Both the position numbers and the translations under genes were made by a program. From NCBI RefSeq assembly GCF_904424705.1, contig NZ_CAJGBF010000009.1, positions 114,252-178,251 of the forward strand: DNA of 64,000 nucleotides, written 5' to 3'. Below, piece by piece: positions 1 to 9,345 of this stretch (positions are counted from its first letter, which is position 1; the number at the start of each line of letters is the position of its first letter). The stretch comes from Rossellomorea arthrocnemi. GTDB taxonomy: Bacteria > Bacillota > Bacilli > Bacillales > Bacillaceae_B. The notes beneath the pieces were generated by a model that was not told the origin of the DNA, did not search any database, and saw only the letters and a program-made list of their open reading frames with translations.

Positions 1-703
1 TCTGATGGGTTCTGCCCGTTTCCAGCCTTAACTCGATGTAAGCAAACCCGGGAAACTGCTCCTCCACCCTATATTGAGTCAAGGCATACAGTCCATCGCT
101 CCGCACTTCTCTTTCAATGATGCTGTCGGATTTTCGGCCAATCGGTTCTTCAATAATACCGCAGCCGTTGTCCAATACCCCTTCAGCAAAGGCTTTATAC
201 GTCCTCTTGATTTCCCTTTTCTTCTGCTGAAGGCTGAATAAATGATGAACATGCCGGTGTTTCGCCACGAGGACAAGACCGGATGTGTCTTTATCCAATC
301 GGGTAACAATATGTACTGTAGACGAAACACCGCTTTTAGCAAAATACCCTAAAACGGCGTTAGCGAGACTACCCTTTGGCTCATCTTTCGTGGGTATGGA
401 TTTCATTCCCCATGGTTTGTCGATAACGAGAACATCTTCATCTTCATATACGATGGACAGAGCGGATTGCTCCGCGACTAACGTGTCACTCGGTTTTTCT
501 TCGGGAAATCTTACTTCAAGGAAATCCCCTGAAGACAGGTGGTAACGAACATTTTCTTCATGCCCATTGATTGTGATCCTTCCTTCGTCAAACTTTACAG
601 CAGTCAGTGTCCGCTTTGACAAATGCTGATCGATTAAAAATTCTCTCATCATCTTTCCTTCATAGCTTGACGGGATGATCCATGTAAGCTTATATCCCTT
701 CAT
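1..703 (-). CDS. RluA/RluD-family RNA pseudouridine synthase, C-terminus cut by the window edge
   Basis: The gene starts at ATG 703 and runs off the left edge, so its C-terminus is missing. Translation shows an N-terminal S4-like RNA-binding part. Next comes the catalytic motif RLDKDTSGL, whose Asp is the catalytic residue of the RluA family, and near the edge a GRTHQ motif, also diagnostic. The enzyme isomerises uridine to pseudouridine in RNA; the target cannot be told from sequence. It lies 14 bp downstream of NAD kinase on the same strand, matching yjbN-yjbO in B. subtilis, so it is probably the YjbO orthologue and the last gene of the relQ-nadK operon. Confidence 0.9.
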   Translation of the reverse strand, partial: MKGYKLTWIIPSSYEGKMMREFLIDQHLSKRTLTAVKFDEGRITINGHEENVRYHLSSGDFLEVRFPEEKPSDTLVAEQSALSIVYEDEDVLVIDKPWGMKSIPTKDEPKGSLANAVLGYFAKSGVSSTVHIVTRLDKDTSGLVLVAKHRHVHHLFSLQQKKREIKRTYKAFAEGVLDNGCGIIEEPIGRKSDSIIEREVRSDGLYALTQYRVEEQFPGFAYIELRLETGRTHQ

Positions 704-717
704 CTGACACTACACCT

Positions 718-1515
718 TTACTCATCCGCTACAAATGAATCATGCACCCGTTTCCAGAATGGGAAAGGGCGGAACCTGGCAAATCGAATCTTCTCATCTG
801 CAACACGATATTGAATGCTTTTCACATCTTTATGAAGGAGTGAAAGATGATCGATCGTCACCAGAAAATCCGGTCCATTTACAGGTTTCAACATGCATGT
901 ATGATGTGCAGGTAAAATAAGAGGGGATCCAATGGTCCGAAACACCCGATTATTGATGGAAGCCATTTCAGCGAATTGAATGGCAGGCAAGGACGGGTGA
1001 ATGATCGCCCCACCCAGCGCCTTATTATATGCCGTACTGCCTGAAGGAGTAGATAAACATAGTCCATCTCCTCTGAAGCGTTCAAAATGCTGCCCCCTGA
1101 TTTCCACATCCATAACAAGGGTTCCTTCCACGCTTTTAACCGTTGATTCATTTAAAGCCAAGTAACGGGTTTCCTTTCCACCATGCTGATACCGGATAAT
1201 GGTTTCCAATAATGGATACTCAATGATTTGATAAGGTGTCTTGGCAATGGCAATGACAAGCTTTTCAATCTCCTCAGGCACCCAATCGGCATAGAAACCG
1301 AGGTGACCAGTATGTACACCGACAAAAGCTGTCTTATCAAGCCTCGATCTGTAGCGATGAAATGCGTAAAGAAGCGTGCCATCCCCACCAACAGATATGA
1401 CGATATCCGGTTGATCGTCATCATAGATCAGGTTGAAATCTTGTAGATATGTTCTCATCTTATGCATTAATGTATTGGATTTCGAATCACCTTTTGATGT
1501 AATCGCGAACTTCAT
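718..1515 (-). CDS. nadK: NAD kinase
   Basis: Cytoplasmic ATP-NAD kinase that phosphorylates NAD to NADP. The 265-residue length is the usual size of the short Bacillus form. The signature GGDGTLL lies at residues 43-49. The second family motif, [15 protein letters not shown], follows in the C-terminal half. The gene sits between relQ and the pseudouridine synthase on the same strand with short gaps, as nadF/yjbN does in B. subtilis, so co-transcription is likely. Confidence 0.95.
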   Translation of the reverse strand: MKFAITSKGDSKSNTLMHKMRTYLQDFNLIYDDDQPDIVISVGGDGTLLYAFHRYRSRLDKTAFVGVHTGHLGFYADWVPEEIEKLVIAIAKTPYQIIEYPLLETIIRYQHGGKETRYLALNESTVKSVEGTLVMDVEIRGQHFERFRGDGLCLSTPSGSTAYNKALGGAIIHPSLPAIQFAEMASINNRVFRTIGSPLILPAHHTCMLKPVNGPDFLVTIDHLSLLHKDVKSIQYRVADEKIRFARFRPFPFWKRVHDSFVADE

Positions 1516-1536
1516 TCGTTTACCCCCTTCAAGTCA

Positions 1537-2196
1537 CTACTGTTTTAGTTGATCGTTAGAGCTATTCCCACGCTGATCCTTTTCCTTTTTGTTTGTGAAA
1601 ATGACTTGGGCTTCCTGGATTTCTTCACGGATCAAACTCATTTCTTCATCGAGTCTGAATGCAGCCTCCGCAGCACTTTGCAGACGATAACGAATCTGTT
1701 CAGGAATCTGTCCACTGTATTTATAATTCAATGAGTGCTCAATTGTAGCCCAAAAATTCATCGAAAGAGTACGTATTTGAATTTCTACCAGAATGTTCTT
1801 TTCTCCGTGAATCGTTTGTACCGGATAATCGATGACAACATGATAGGAGCGGTATCCGCTTTGTTTCTTATGGGTCACATAATCACGTTCTTCTATGATC
1901 GTAAAATCCTTACGTCCACGAAGCTTATCCACTACCACATGAATATCCTCAACGAATTGGCACATCATCCTGAGTCCTGCGATATCCTGTAACTCTTTTC
2001 CTATATTTGATAACTTGATCCCTTTTTCATTTGCTTTATCAAGAATACTCGCGATAGGCTTTACTCTTCCTGTCACGAATTCAATGGGAGAATGGGTGTT
2101 ATGAAGTTCATATTCTCCCCTCATTCCTTTAAGCTTAATCTTTAATTCATCAACCGCTTGCTTGTAGGGAGCTAAAAATTGTTCCCAGTGATTCAT
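1537..2196 (-). CDS. relQ: Small alarmone synthetase RelQ (GTP pyrophosphokinase)
   Basis: A single-domain (p)ppGpp synthetase of about 219 residues without hydrolase or TGS domains. The RelA/SpoT synthetase core is visible, with ATP/GTP-binding stretches around KANEKGIKLSNIGKELQDIAGLR and the YRSYH and VEIQIRT motifs. I chose the ATG at 2196 because GAGGTGAGGGG lies just upstream and the resulting length fits YjbM; a start 30 bp earlier would swallow this ribosome site. It heads the relQ-nadK-pseudouridine synthase group. It probably adds to the stringent response alongside a long RelA elsewhere. Confidence 0.93.
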   Translation of the reverse strand: MNHWEQFLAPYKQAVDELKIKLKGMRGEYELHNTHSPIEFVTGRVKPIASILDKANEKGIKLSNIGKELQDIAGLRMMCQFVEDIHVVVDKLRGRKDFTIIEERDYVTHKKQSGYRSYHVVIDYPVQTIHGEKNILVEIQIRTLSMNFWATIEHSLNYKYSGQIPEQIRYRLQSAAEAAFRLDEEMSLIREEIQEAQVIFTNKKEKDQRGNSSNDQLKQ

Positions 2197-2215
2197 TCCC
2201 CTCACCTCTACACGC

Positions 2216-2590
2216 CTACTTTTCAAGAAATACGCTTTCTACCTTTTTAACCATTTCGTCACCGTAGTTCCCGTTTCCTTCTATATTATCTACTAGATAT
2301 TCAAGCTCTTCTGTGAATTGGTCCAATTCCAATGAATGATCACCGCTTTTGGCAAGGACAGTTGCTTTTTCCTTCAGGGCTTTTTTCAGTTCCGGCCAGA
2401 TTGACTCTTCCAGATATAAATATATGTATTCCTCTTCATTTTCTGCTAAGTAAACGAAAGCATAGCGATCAGAGTCTGCAATGATCTGACCGGCGGCAGA
2501 TGTATCTTGTAAGAGATCCGCTTGGTCCGTATGTAAGTATAATGTACCGTTTTCATATGTTGTGTGTTGAAATTGAACAATTTTTCTCAT
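2216..2590 (-). CDS. yjbL: YjbL-like small protein (UPF0738 type)
   Basis: An acidic, soluble protein of 124 residues with no recognisable catalytic motif, signal peptide or membrane segment. Its place between the CYTH gene and relQ, and its length, match YjbL of B. subtilis; that assignment rests on synteny and memory of the family. I start it at ATG 2590 (MRKIVQF), with AAGGA 11 bases upstream. In-frame ATG 2602 and TTG 2617 lie further upstream. Function is unknown. Confidence 0.75.
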   Translation of the reverse strand: MRKIVQFQHTTYENGTLYLHTDQADLLQDTSAAGQIIADSDRYAFVYLAENEEEYIYLYLEESIWPELKKALKEKATVLAKSGDHSLELDQFTEELEYLVDNIEGNGNYGDEMVKKVESVFLEK

Positions 2591-2718
2591 GCTTTTCTTC
2601 ATCCTTCCATTAAACAATCAGTATCATTTTAACACAACACAACCATTTCATCTAAATATTGAAGTTCCCTATTATTAAAGAGATAATAGAAGAAGTATGC
2701 AAGGAAAGGATGCTTGTC

Positions 2719-3306
2719 ATGGCTCAGGAAATTGAAATTGAATTTAAGAATCTCGTAACAGAAGAGGAATTTACCCGATTAACCTCACATTTCCATATTA
2801 AAGAGGAGGATTTTACCTCTCAGGACAATCACTATTTTGATACACCGGATTATCAATTAAAAGAAAAACAATCTGCCCTCAGAATCCGGGAGAAAAAAGG
2901 AGTGTATACGTTAACGTTAAAAACCCCTTTGAACGAAGATCTCTTAGAGACGCATCAATCCATATCCAAGGAGCAAACAGATTCCCTATTACAAGGAGGT
3001 ACATTTCCAAAAGGAGAAGTCGCAGATGTATTGGATTCTCTTTCTATCTCACACCTATCTCTTCATCACTTTGGGACACTATCGACAAGAAGGGCTGAAA
3101 TCCCCTATAAGGATGGACTTCTTGTTTTCGACAAAAGTTCATATTTACAAAAAGAAGACTGTGAGCTTGAATATGAAGTGAAAGAACGGAAATCAGGTGA
3201 AGTGGCATTCCATGAGTTACTGGAGGAACACCACATTCCACAACGCAAAACAGAAAATAAAATCAAACGTTTTTACTTGGAAAAATTAAACCAAGAGAAA
3301 TCGTGA
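2719..3306 (+). CDS. yjbK: CYTH-domain protein (YjbK-like)
   Basis: A 195-residue protein of the CYTH (CyaB/thiamine triphosphatase) superfamily. The defining ExExK motif is seen at its start (EIEIEFK), and alternating acidic and basic strands follow, such as LRIREKKGVYTLTLK and ELEYEVKE. These enzymes bind triphosphorylated ligands inside an acidic tunnel; the substrate here is not known. The start at ATG 2719 is favoured because AAGGAAAGGA lies 8 bases upstream and the ExExK motif is N-terminal in the family. It is transcribed divergently from yjbL and followed by a hairpin terminator. Confidence 0.88.
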   Translation: MAQEIEIEFKNLVTEEEFTRLTSHFHIKEEDFTSQDNHYFDTPDYQLKEKQSALRIREKKGVYTLTLKTPLNEDLLETHQSISKEQTDSLLQGGTFPKGEVADVLDSLSISHLSLHHFGTLSTRRAEIPYKDGLLVFDKSSYLQKEDCELEYEVKERKSGEVAFHELLEEHHIPQRKTENKIKRFYLEKLNQEKS

Positions 3307-3354
3307 CCGATATATATATAGAATGAAAGGATCTTTTCTCAAAGATTGTTGTTT

Positions 3355-3382
3355 AAAACAGAGAATGATGCTCTGTTTTTGT
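3355..3382 (+). terminator. Intrinsic terminator after the CYTH gene
   Basis: A 9-bp stem (AAAACAGAG with CTCTGTTTT) around a 7-base loop, followed by a T-run. Confidence 0.75.
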
Positions 3383-3423
3383 AAGTATTCACCAGAACAG
3401 TTTAAATAAGAGGAGCTATACAC

Positions 3424-4065
3424 ATGAATGTTCAGCAGTTGAAAACGATGATGGAGCTCCAAGCACTGAACAGCTTGGGTTCAGTATCCACGATTCAAGA
3501 TACAACTGGTCAAACGAATGACTTGTTTCAACAACTATTATCACATGCCATCCAAAAGAGCCAAAATAATCTAAATATGAATCAAACCCTGGGGGCCGTC
3601 AATGAAGGACTGATCTCAAATCCATCCTCATCGGGGACAACAAGCATTCGCCAGCTTTCCATGGTTAACAAGACAAACTGGAATACACCTCAGGAAATCG
3701 ATGAGATCGTCACCCGGGCAGCGGATCACTATGGCCTGCCTAAAAAATTGATTCAAGCCGTTATTAAACAGGAGTCCAATTTTAATCCGGCTGCCGTCAG
3801 TCCTGCAGGTGCCACGGGGTTAATGCAGCTCATGCCCAGCACCGCAAAAGGTCTTGGAGTCAACAACATTTTCGATCCCGAAGAAAATGTATTTGCCGGC
3901 ACAAAGTACTTGAAACAGATGCTCGATAAATACAATGGGGACATCCACCTTGCACTCGCCGCCTACAACGCAGGCCCTGGAAACGTTGATAAATACAATG
4001 GTATCCCACCTTTTAAAGAAACCACCACATATGTAAAAAAAGTGACGGATCGCTACTTTGCATAA
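3424..4065 (+). CDS. cwlQ: Lytic transglycosylase CwlQ-like
   Basis: A 213-residue protein with a C-terminal SLT goose-lysozyme-like domain (residues about 95-213). The catalytic Glu is in KQESNFNP (E117), followed by [15 protein letters not shown] and AYNAGPGNV, all typical of soluble lytic transglycosylases. The first 90 residues are polar and rich in Gln and Asn. No classical signal peptide is seen, as for B. subtilis CwlQ (YjbJ), which it matches in position. It would cleave peptidoglycan, forming 1,6-anhydro ends. GAGGAG precedes the ATG. Confidence 0.9.
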   Translation: MNVQQLKTMMELQALNSLGSVSTIQDTTGQTNDLFQQLLSHAIQKSQNNLNMNQTLGAVNEGLISNPSSSGTTSIRQLSMVNKTNWNTPQEIDEIVTRAADHYGLPKKLIQAVIKQESNFNPAAVSPAGATGLMQLMPSTAKGLGVNNIFDPEENVFAGTKYLKQMLDKYNGDIHLALAAYNAGPGNVDKYNGIPPFKETTTYVKKVTDRYFA

Positions 4066-4083
4066 AGGTCCCTCTTCACTTTT

Positions 4084-4115
4084 AAGGCAGGCCTTACTTC
4101 AGGCCTGCCTTTTCT
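4084..4115 (+). terminator. Intrinsic terminator after cwlQ
   Basis: Perfect 10-bp stem AAGGCAGGCC/GGCCTGCCTT with an 8-base loop and a T-rich tail. Confidence 0.85.
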
Positions 4116-4255
4116 TTCCGGGACCACATACCTAATCCGATGGACCCCCATTAACTTATCAACCTTACCCCAACTATTTCATAAAAATGGAGCATAGAGC
4201 GATGAAAGGAGGCTACACTAAAATAGGAATAATCAGTCGATGTAAGGCGATTTGT

Positions 4256-4284
4256 TTGAGATATGGATAAATGCTTGCTAGAAT
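4256..4284 (+). promoter_or_regulatory. Sigma-A-type promoter for the haemoglobin-spxH pair
   Basis: TTGAGA (4256-4261) and TAGAAT (4279-4284) are separated by exactly 17 bp, placing transcription start about 28 bases before the haemoglobin ATG. Match by eye to the sigma-A consensus. Confidence 0.65.
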
Positions 4285-4318
4285 AAACATACAATCTAAG
4301 TAAAAAGGAGTCATTCTT

Positions 4319-4720
4319 ATGGTCGAGAAACCACAAATGCCTTATAATCTTATCGGCGAAAAGAAACTCTCCATGCTCGTTGAAGCTTTTTATAATAGAG
4401 TATCCATTCATCCTGAATTAGCACCGATTTTCCCGGATGATTTAACCGAGACAGCACGTAAACAGAAACAATTTTTAACTCAATATTTAGGTGGGCCGGC
4501 TCTTTACACAGAAGAGCATGGACACCCTATGCTGCGTGCCAGGCACCTTCCTTTCCCCATTACTGAGGAACGTGCCAAGGCTTGGTTAAGCTGCATGCAT
4601 GAGGCTATGGATGAGGTCAATCTAGAGGGTCCAGTAAGGGATGACTTTTTTCACAGACTCGTATTAACTGCCCACCACATGGTAAATGCGACGACATCAA
4701 AGGGTTCTGCCATTGACTAG
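4319..4720 (+). CDS. yjbI: Group II truncated haemoglobin (YjbI-like)
   Basis: A 133-residue 2-on-2 globin. Visible landmarks are the B10 region with Tyr25 (AFYNRV), the proximal haem ligand in RARHLPF (His76), and Trp89 in AKAWL, the G8 Trp typical of group II. Such proteins bind oxygen or nitric oxide and are linked to oxidative and nitrosative defence. The downstream spxH start overlaps the last codons, as for yjbI-yjbH in B. subtilis, so the two are probably translated in a coupled way. AAAAGGAG precedes the ATG. Confidence 0.92.
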   Translation: MVEKPQMPYNLIGEKKLSMLVEAFYNRVSIHPELAPIFPDDLTETARKQKQFLTQYLGGPALYTEEHGHPMLRARHLPFPITEERAKAWLSCMHEAMDEVNLEGPVRDDFFHRLVLTAHHMVNATTSKGSAID

Positions 4721-5579
4721 TACAAATAGCTGGCATCACCTTAAAGGGTGTGGGCGTGACAAGAAACCTCTGGAAATATATATGTTTGTTGACCCTCTTT
4801 GCCCGGAATGCTGGGCACTTGAACCAATCTTAAAGAAATTGCACATTGAGTACGGACAATACTTTCGGATCCGCTATATCTTAAGCGGACAGCTGGCCTC
4901 CTTAAACCTTGCGACTAAGCGGAAACAGGAGGATTTAGCTCAGCAGTGGGATAAAACAGCAAGTCGGTCTGGAATGTCGTGTGACGGAAGCCTGTGGATT
5001 GATAATCCGATTGATTCTCCATATCTGGCTTCTTTTGCCATTAAAGCAGCAGAACTTCAAGGAAAGCATTCGGGGATCCGCTTTTTACGTTTTTTACAGG
5101 AACGGTTATTCCTTCAGAAACAAGATATCTCCAACATCGAGGTCTTAAAGGAATGTGCTCTGGCCGCCAAGTTGGATCTGAATGAGTTCATGAACGATAT
5201 TAACTCTTCTTCTGCATCCAAGGCGTTTCAGTGCGATGTTAAAATCACGTCAGAGATGGAAGTGGAAGAAATTCCGACCCTGGTCTTTTTCAATGAGAAT
5301 ATAGAAGATGAGGGATTAAAGATCACTGGTTTGTATTCTTATGAGGTGTATGTTCATATTATTCAAGAAATGCTTGCAACCAAGCCTGAGAAACAACCCT
5401 TACCTCCACTGGAAGTATTCATGAAATATTATCGGGTTGTGGCGTCGAAGGAAATCGCCGTTGTATACGATTTATCAATAGAAGATGTAGAAAAGCAAAT
5501 GAAGAAATGGACACTTCAGCAAAAAGTAAAAAAGCTCCCTGCCAAGCATGGAACATTTTGGAAATATCTCAACCGTTGA
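4713..5579 (+). CDS. spxH: SpxH (YjbH), ClpXP adaptor for Spx degradation
   Basis: A DsbA-like thioredoxin-fold protein of about 288 residues. The CxxC-type motif DPLCPECWALEP (C30, C33) lies near the N-terminus, and a variable C-terminal region binds Spx in known orthologues. SpxH delivers Spx to ClpXP and is itself sensitive to disulfide stress. I place the start at TTG 4713, which overlaps the haemoglobin stop codon and follows AAAGGG; an ATG 27 bp upstream would add residues with no counterpart in the family. Its substrate Spx is encoded at 11995-12390, about 6.4 kb away. Confidence 0.93.
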   Translation: MTSTNSWHHLKGCGRDKKPLEIYMFVDPLCPECWALEPILKKLHIEYGQYFRIRYILSGQLASLNLATKRKQEDLAQQWDKTASRSGMSCDGSLWIDNPIDSPYLASFAIKAAELQGKHSGIRFLRFLQERLFLQKQDISNIEVLKECALAAKLDLNEFMNDINSSSASKAFQCDVKITSEMEVEEIPTLVFFNENIEDEGLKITGLYSYEVYVHIIQEMLATKPEKQPLPPLEVFMKYYRVVASKEIAVVYDLSIEDVEKQMKKWTLQQKVKKLPAKHGTFWKYLNR

Positions 5580-5613
5580 TTATATTAGAATAATTAAAAC
5601 ATCATAAAAACAG

Positions 5614-5648
5614 GAAAAACCGATGTTGTTTCCAACATCGGTTTTTCA
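5614..5648 (+). terminator. Intrinsic terminator after spxH
   Basis: A 15-bp perfect stem (arms 5614-5628 and 5633-5647) with a TTTC loop; the 3' arm ends in GGTTTTTC. Confidence 0.85.
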
Positions 5649-5859
5649 ATACGAACAAAGGGGATGGGAGAAATTTTTCACGGTCAAACAAAGGGGTATA
5701 TGTTTGCTTGTGATCAACTTCACACTGATAATATATCACGTTTTCACTTGTATTGGCAAGTTGTTTGTATGGTATTTCACAATATTGTCAAAATCGATAC
5801 ATGTTCGCCTCCTCTACCTCATATACATGGTTATAAGACAACGTTCGGAGGGAATTGAT

Positions 5860-6048
5860 ATGCTTGCAAAAATGAAATATGGAATCTTTCTCCTGCTGAT
5901 CCTGATCAGCTTCTTTATAAACATCCTCGGTCTCATGCACCTTGTGCCGGTTTATATCACATCACCCATCCTCTTTCTATCACTCCTCCTCTTCATTCAC
6001 TCCCTTGGTAACCGTAACCGCTTCAGGGGCTTCAAATCAATGAAATGA
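5860..6048 (+). CDS. Small membrane protein, 62 residues
   Basis: Starts at ATG 5860 with GGAGGG 6 bases upstream. The short protein has two hydrophobic helices, residues about 8-27 (GIFLLLILISFFINILG) and 32-49 (YITSPILFLSLLLFIHSL), and a basic tail (GNRNRFRGFKSMK). I do not recognise a family. It lies between spxH and pepF, where B. subtilis carries the small gene yizD, but similarity to that gene is not established. The stretch 5649-5859 upstream shows no convincing gene. Confidence 0.65.
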   Translation: MLAKMKYGIFLLLILISFFINILGLMHLVPVYITSPILFLSLLLFIHSLGNRNRFRGFKSMK

Positions 6049-6095
6049 GGGACGGACCTTTACTATCAAACGATCATCAACTGCCATAAACAACT

Positions 6096-6136
6096 AACAC
6101 CCCGTCTGAAGGGAGTTGCCCTTCAGACGGGGTGTT
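6096..6136. terminator. Strong terminator hairpin between convergent genes
   Basis: An 18-bp perfect inverted repeat (6096-6113 and 6119-6136) with loop AGTTG. It lies between the small membrane gene (+) and pepF (-) and probably serves both. Confidence 0.85.
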
Positions 6137-6156
6137 TCTTTAAGAAGTGACGCTTA

Positions 6157-7980
6157 CTACTGTAACTTTTCCAACAGTTCTTCCATTTCATTCAGCTTTT
6201 CCTCAAAGACTTTACAAGCATCTTCCACAGGCTTGGATGTCGTCACATCCACTCCTGCCTTCTTCAACACTTCAATCGGATAATCTGAACTTCCTGCTTT
6301 CAGGAAGTCGATGTAGCGTTCCACAGCCGGCTCGCCTTCTTCCAGGATCTGTTGACTTAGAGCCGTTGCAGCTGAAAACCCTGTGGCATATTGATAGACA
6401 TAGTAATTGTAATAGAAGTGCGGAATTCGTGCCCACTCCAACCCGATTTCTTCATCAATTGAAATATCATCCCCGAAATATTTTTTATTCAGTTCATAAT
6501 ATTCTTTAGTTAAGAACTCAGAAGTCAGGGCTTCTCCTTCTTGTGCCTTCTTGTGAATATGATGCTCGAATTCAGCAAACATTGTTTGACGGAAAACGGT
6601 TCCTCTGAATCCCTCCAGATAATGATTCAATAGATACAATCGTTTCATCTCGTCATCGATTGTATTCAAAAGGTAATCATTCAATAAAGCTTCATTGCAA
6701 GTGGATGCCACTTCTGCCACAAAGATGGAGTAATGACCATACGTGTACGGTTGGGAACTACGAGTATAGTAGCTATGGACACTGTGTCCGAATTCATGGG
6801 CCAGCGTAAATAGATTGTTCACATTATCCTGCCAGTTCATGAGGATATAAGGGTTGGTGCCATATGCCCCAGATGAGTATGCTCCGCTTCTCTTTCCTTT
6901 ATTTTCGACTACATCCACCCAGCGATTTTCAAAGCCCTCTTTCAACACATTGGCATACTCATCACCAAGGGGCTTTAAGCCATCCAGGATCATGTTCTGT
7001 GCTTCGTCATAGCTAATATCCATTTTGACTTCCTTTACAAGAGGCGTATACAAGTCATACATATGAACCTCATCCAAACCCAACACTTTCTTGCGAAGCT
7101 TCACATAACGCTGAAGCAAATGAAGGTTCTTATTGACCGTATCAACAAGGTTATCATATACTTCTTCGGGTATATTATTATTAGATAATGCTGCATGTCT
7201 TGCAGAATCATAATGCCTTACATTCGCGATGAAGTTATCTTTCTTCACTGCACCGCTTAAAGTCGAAGCAAATGTATTTTCGAATTTTCCGTACGTTTCA
7301 TATACCTTCTTAAAGGCTTGTTCACGGATACGGCGATCACTGCTTTCCAGGAACCGGATAAATCGTCCGTGAGTAATATCCACTTCTTCGCCGCTTTCAT
7401 CTTTAATGCTCGGAAACTCAAGATCCGCATTGTTCAGCATACCAAACGTATTACTTGCAGCACTGAACACTTCAGATGCCTGCGCCAGAAGCGCTTCCTC
7501 TTCAGCGGAAAGAACATGGGGACGCTCTAAATTAATTTCCTCTAAAGCATGCTTATACTTCTTCAGCTCTTCTTTCTCTTCAAGAAAACCTTGGAGCTTC
7601 TTTTCGTCTATGGAAAGGACTTCAGGAACCACATAAGCAAACTTGCTTCCTAATTGTGTATAAAGACTCTTGGCACGGTCATCGAGTCCCTGATAATATG
7701 AATTGGTCGTATCCTGGTCATAGCGCATATGAGAATATGTATAAACCTTCCCCATACGTTCCATGATTTCATCCTGGAAAGCAAATGCTTTATAAAGCTG
7801 AGTTGCACTTTCACCCAGTGTTCCTTTAAAATCATCGGCCTTCTTTGTTAACACTTTGATGTCTTTATATTCTTTTTCCCACTCTTCATCACTTGCGAAA
7901 ATATCTTCCAATCTCCAAGTCAAAGCTTCCTCTACCTCTTTTCTACCAGGCAGACTTTTAGTAGCTGTATCTTTTGACAT
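6157..7980 (-). CDS. pepF: Oligoendopeptidase F (M3B zinc peptidase)
   Basis: A cytoplasmic metallopeptidase of 607 residues that cleaves oligopeptides. The zinc motif HEFGH is at residues 395-399 with the downstream Glu ligand in AEVASTCNEALL. The length fits the PepF family. Start ATG 7980 is chosen because GGAGG lies 6 bases before it; the ATG two codons earlier abuts the ribosome site. B. subtilis yjbG holds the same position next to coiA. It may process peptides imported by the opp system encoded nearby. Confidence 0.95.
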   Translation of the reverse strand: MSKDTATKSLPGRKEVEEALTWRLEDIFASDEEWEKEYKDIKVLTKKADDFKGTLGESATQLYKAFAFQDEIMERMGKVYTYSHMRYDQDTTNSYYQGLDDRAKSLYTQLGSKFAYVVPEVLSIDEKKLQGFLEEKEELKKYKHALEEINLERPHVLSAEEEALLAQASEVFSAASNTFGMLNNADLEFPSIKDESGEEVDITHGRFIRFLESSDRRIREQAFKKVYETYGKFENTFASTLSGAVKKDNFIANVRHYDSARHAALSNNNIPEEVYDNLVDTVNKNLHLLQRYVKLRKKVLGLDEVHMYDLYTPLVKEVKMDISYDEAQNMILDGLKPLGDEYANVLKEGFENRWVDVVENKGKRSGAYSSGAYGTNPYILMNWQDNVNNLFTLAHEFGHSVHSYYTRSSQPYTYGHYSIFVAEVASTCNEALLNDYLLNTIDDEMKRLYLLNHYLEGFRGTVFRQTMFAEFEHHIHKKAQEGEALTSEFLTKEYYELNKKYFGDDISIDEEIGLEWARIPHFYYNYYVYQYATGFSAATALSQQILEEGEPAVERYIDFLKAGSSDYPIEVLKKAGVDVTTSKPVEDACKVFEEKLNEMEELLEKLQ

Positions 7981-8068
7981 ATACATCCTCCATTCTGAAA
8001 TCTACAGAAAATTCCTTATAGTTACATTCTCTCTCATCTATGAATTTCCTGCAACAATACAATCTTAG

Positions 8069-9253
8069 TTACAGCTTTTTTAATATATGCTTCCATTTAG
8101 GAAAAAAATCATGCCTATGCTGTTCAAATGCAGAAAAATGATCTGGGCAGCTCCAGGGTTCAGTTAGCTGAAATTGTGTATTGCTTATCCTTTTAATCAC
8201 GTTCACTTCTTCCAGTAGTCTTAAATACCCCCTAACAATTGTCTTTATACCTTCATCTTTTTTAAGTAACGGCAGGGAACGGAGCTCGATATACCCTTTA
8301 GTGAGTCTTCTACCTAATACTGTACACACTCTTCCCTCTGAAAAGAAGCGATCTTTTTTTAAACAGTCTTTCCATATATAGTATTGCCATTCCACCTCGT
8401 GATTTTTAATACGGATGCCATGGGGGGTAACCGGCATACCAATATACAGAGGCAGATACAAAAACGTATCCCCTTCCCCATACACTTCCCTTAAAAGCAC
8501 ATCTTTCCTCCCATTATTATAATGAAGTTTGTTGTAAATCCACTTCATTCTATGGTGGTACCATTTCGTAAAGGAATAGGGGTGATGAAAGGGGCCGTCT
8601 GGAATGAGTAAAGGGAGAGTGAATTGCTCGACAGGAATGGTAATGGGGCATGAACTCATAAATGCCGTAGTCGAAACCGGAAGGAGATGAGTGTATAGTT
8701 GAAAGCTGCTTCTTTCCGGAAGAAATTGAAGAAGGAAGTAGTCTAAGTGAGGCGAAAACCGGATAAATGCTTGTTGAAAGGAAGATAGATTCAGGAGTTC
8801 TTTATGCTTCAAAGGTTGAGTAAGAATCCAAAACGGGGTGATTCCCTGGCGAAGATACCCGCGGGTACGCTGTACTATTTCAGGAATCGGAATGACGGAA
8901 CACTGAATTTCAATAGCAATCTCTCTGGAATCTGTTTTTACATATATATCGGCGATTTGCTTAAGCTCCTTTATATAATACTCAAGCCTGACACCTGCAT
9001 AGAGAGGACTTATCCTGTCATATAAAAGCTGCTTGCTTAATAGATGTTTAGGGGACTCATGCATTGCCACCCTACAATTAGAATGGGAAACATGGGCAAA
9101 ATGCGGGATGTTTTGGCTACCGATGCGAAGCTTTAATACAGAAGAGCATTGAGGGCAAAGAAACGACAAGCCTTTCCTTCTGAACCTTCTCAATTCCTCC
9201 CTGGAATAATGGATCGTGGTAAATACCTGACGATTTAGTAAAGCAGTTAACAT
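8069..9253 (-). CDS. coiA: Competence protein CoiA
   Basis: A 394-residue CoiA-family protein. The N-terminal part has a zinc-ribbon-like CPQC motif followed by LRIGSQNIPHFAH. Next is a nuclease-like domain with IAIEIQCS, where the Glu/Gln pair resembles PD-(D/E)xK-type sites. CoiA acts in transformation, in recombination of incoming DNA. ATG 9253 is preferred because AGGAGGTG lies just upstream; an in-frame start 30 bp earlier precedes that site. Gene order mecA-cls-coiA-pepF is typical of many Bacillaceae. Confidence 0.9.
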   Translation of the reverse strand: MLTALLNRQVFTTIHYSREELRRFRRKGLSFLCPQCSSVLKLRIGSQNIPHFAHVSHSNCRVAMHESPKHLLSKQLLYDRISPLYAGVRLEYYIKELKQIADIYVKTDSREIAIEIQCSVIPIPEIVQRTRGYLRQGITPFWILTQPLKHKELLNLSSFQQAFIRFSPHLDYFLLQFLPERSSFQLYTHLLPVSTTAFMSSCPITIPVEQFTLPLLIPDGPFHHPYSFTKWYHHRMKWIYNKLHYNNGRKDVLLREVYGEGDTFLYLPLYIGMPVTPHGIRIKNHEVEWQYYIWKDCLKKDRFFSEGRVCTVLGRRLTKGYIELRSLPLLKKDEGIKTIVRGYLRLLEEVNVIKRISNTQFQLTEPWSCPDHFSAFEQHRHDFFPKWKHILKKL

Positions 9254-9301
9254 AGAACACCTCCTCTTACCATTATTCGCCAAAGATCGAGGATTTCCTG
9301 C

Positions 9302-9339
9302 AAAAAAAAAGCCTTCAAGCTAAAAAATCACTTGAAGGC
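9302..9339 (-). terminator. Intrinsic terminator after cls
   Basis: Read on the minus strand, GCCTTCAAG/CTTGAAGGC forms a 9-bp stem followed directly by a run of nine T residues. Confidence 0.9.
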
Positions 9340-9345
9340 AAACCT

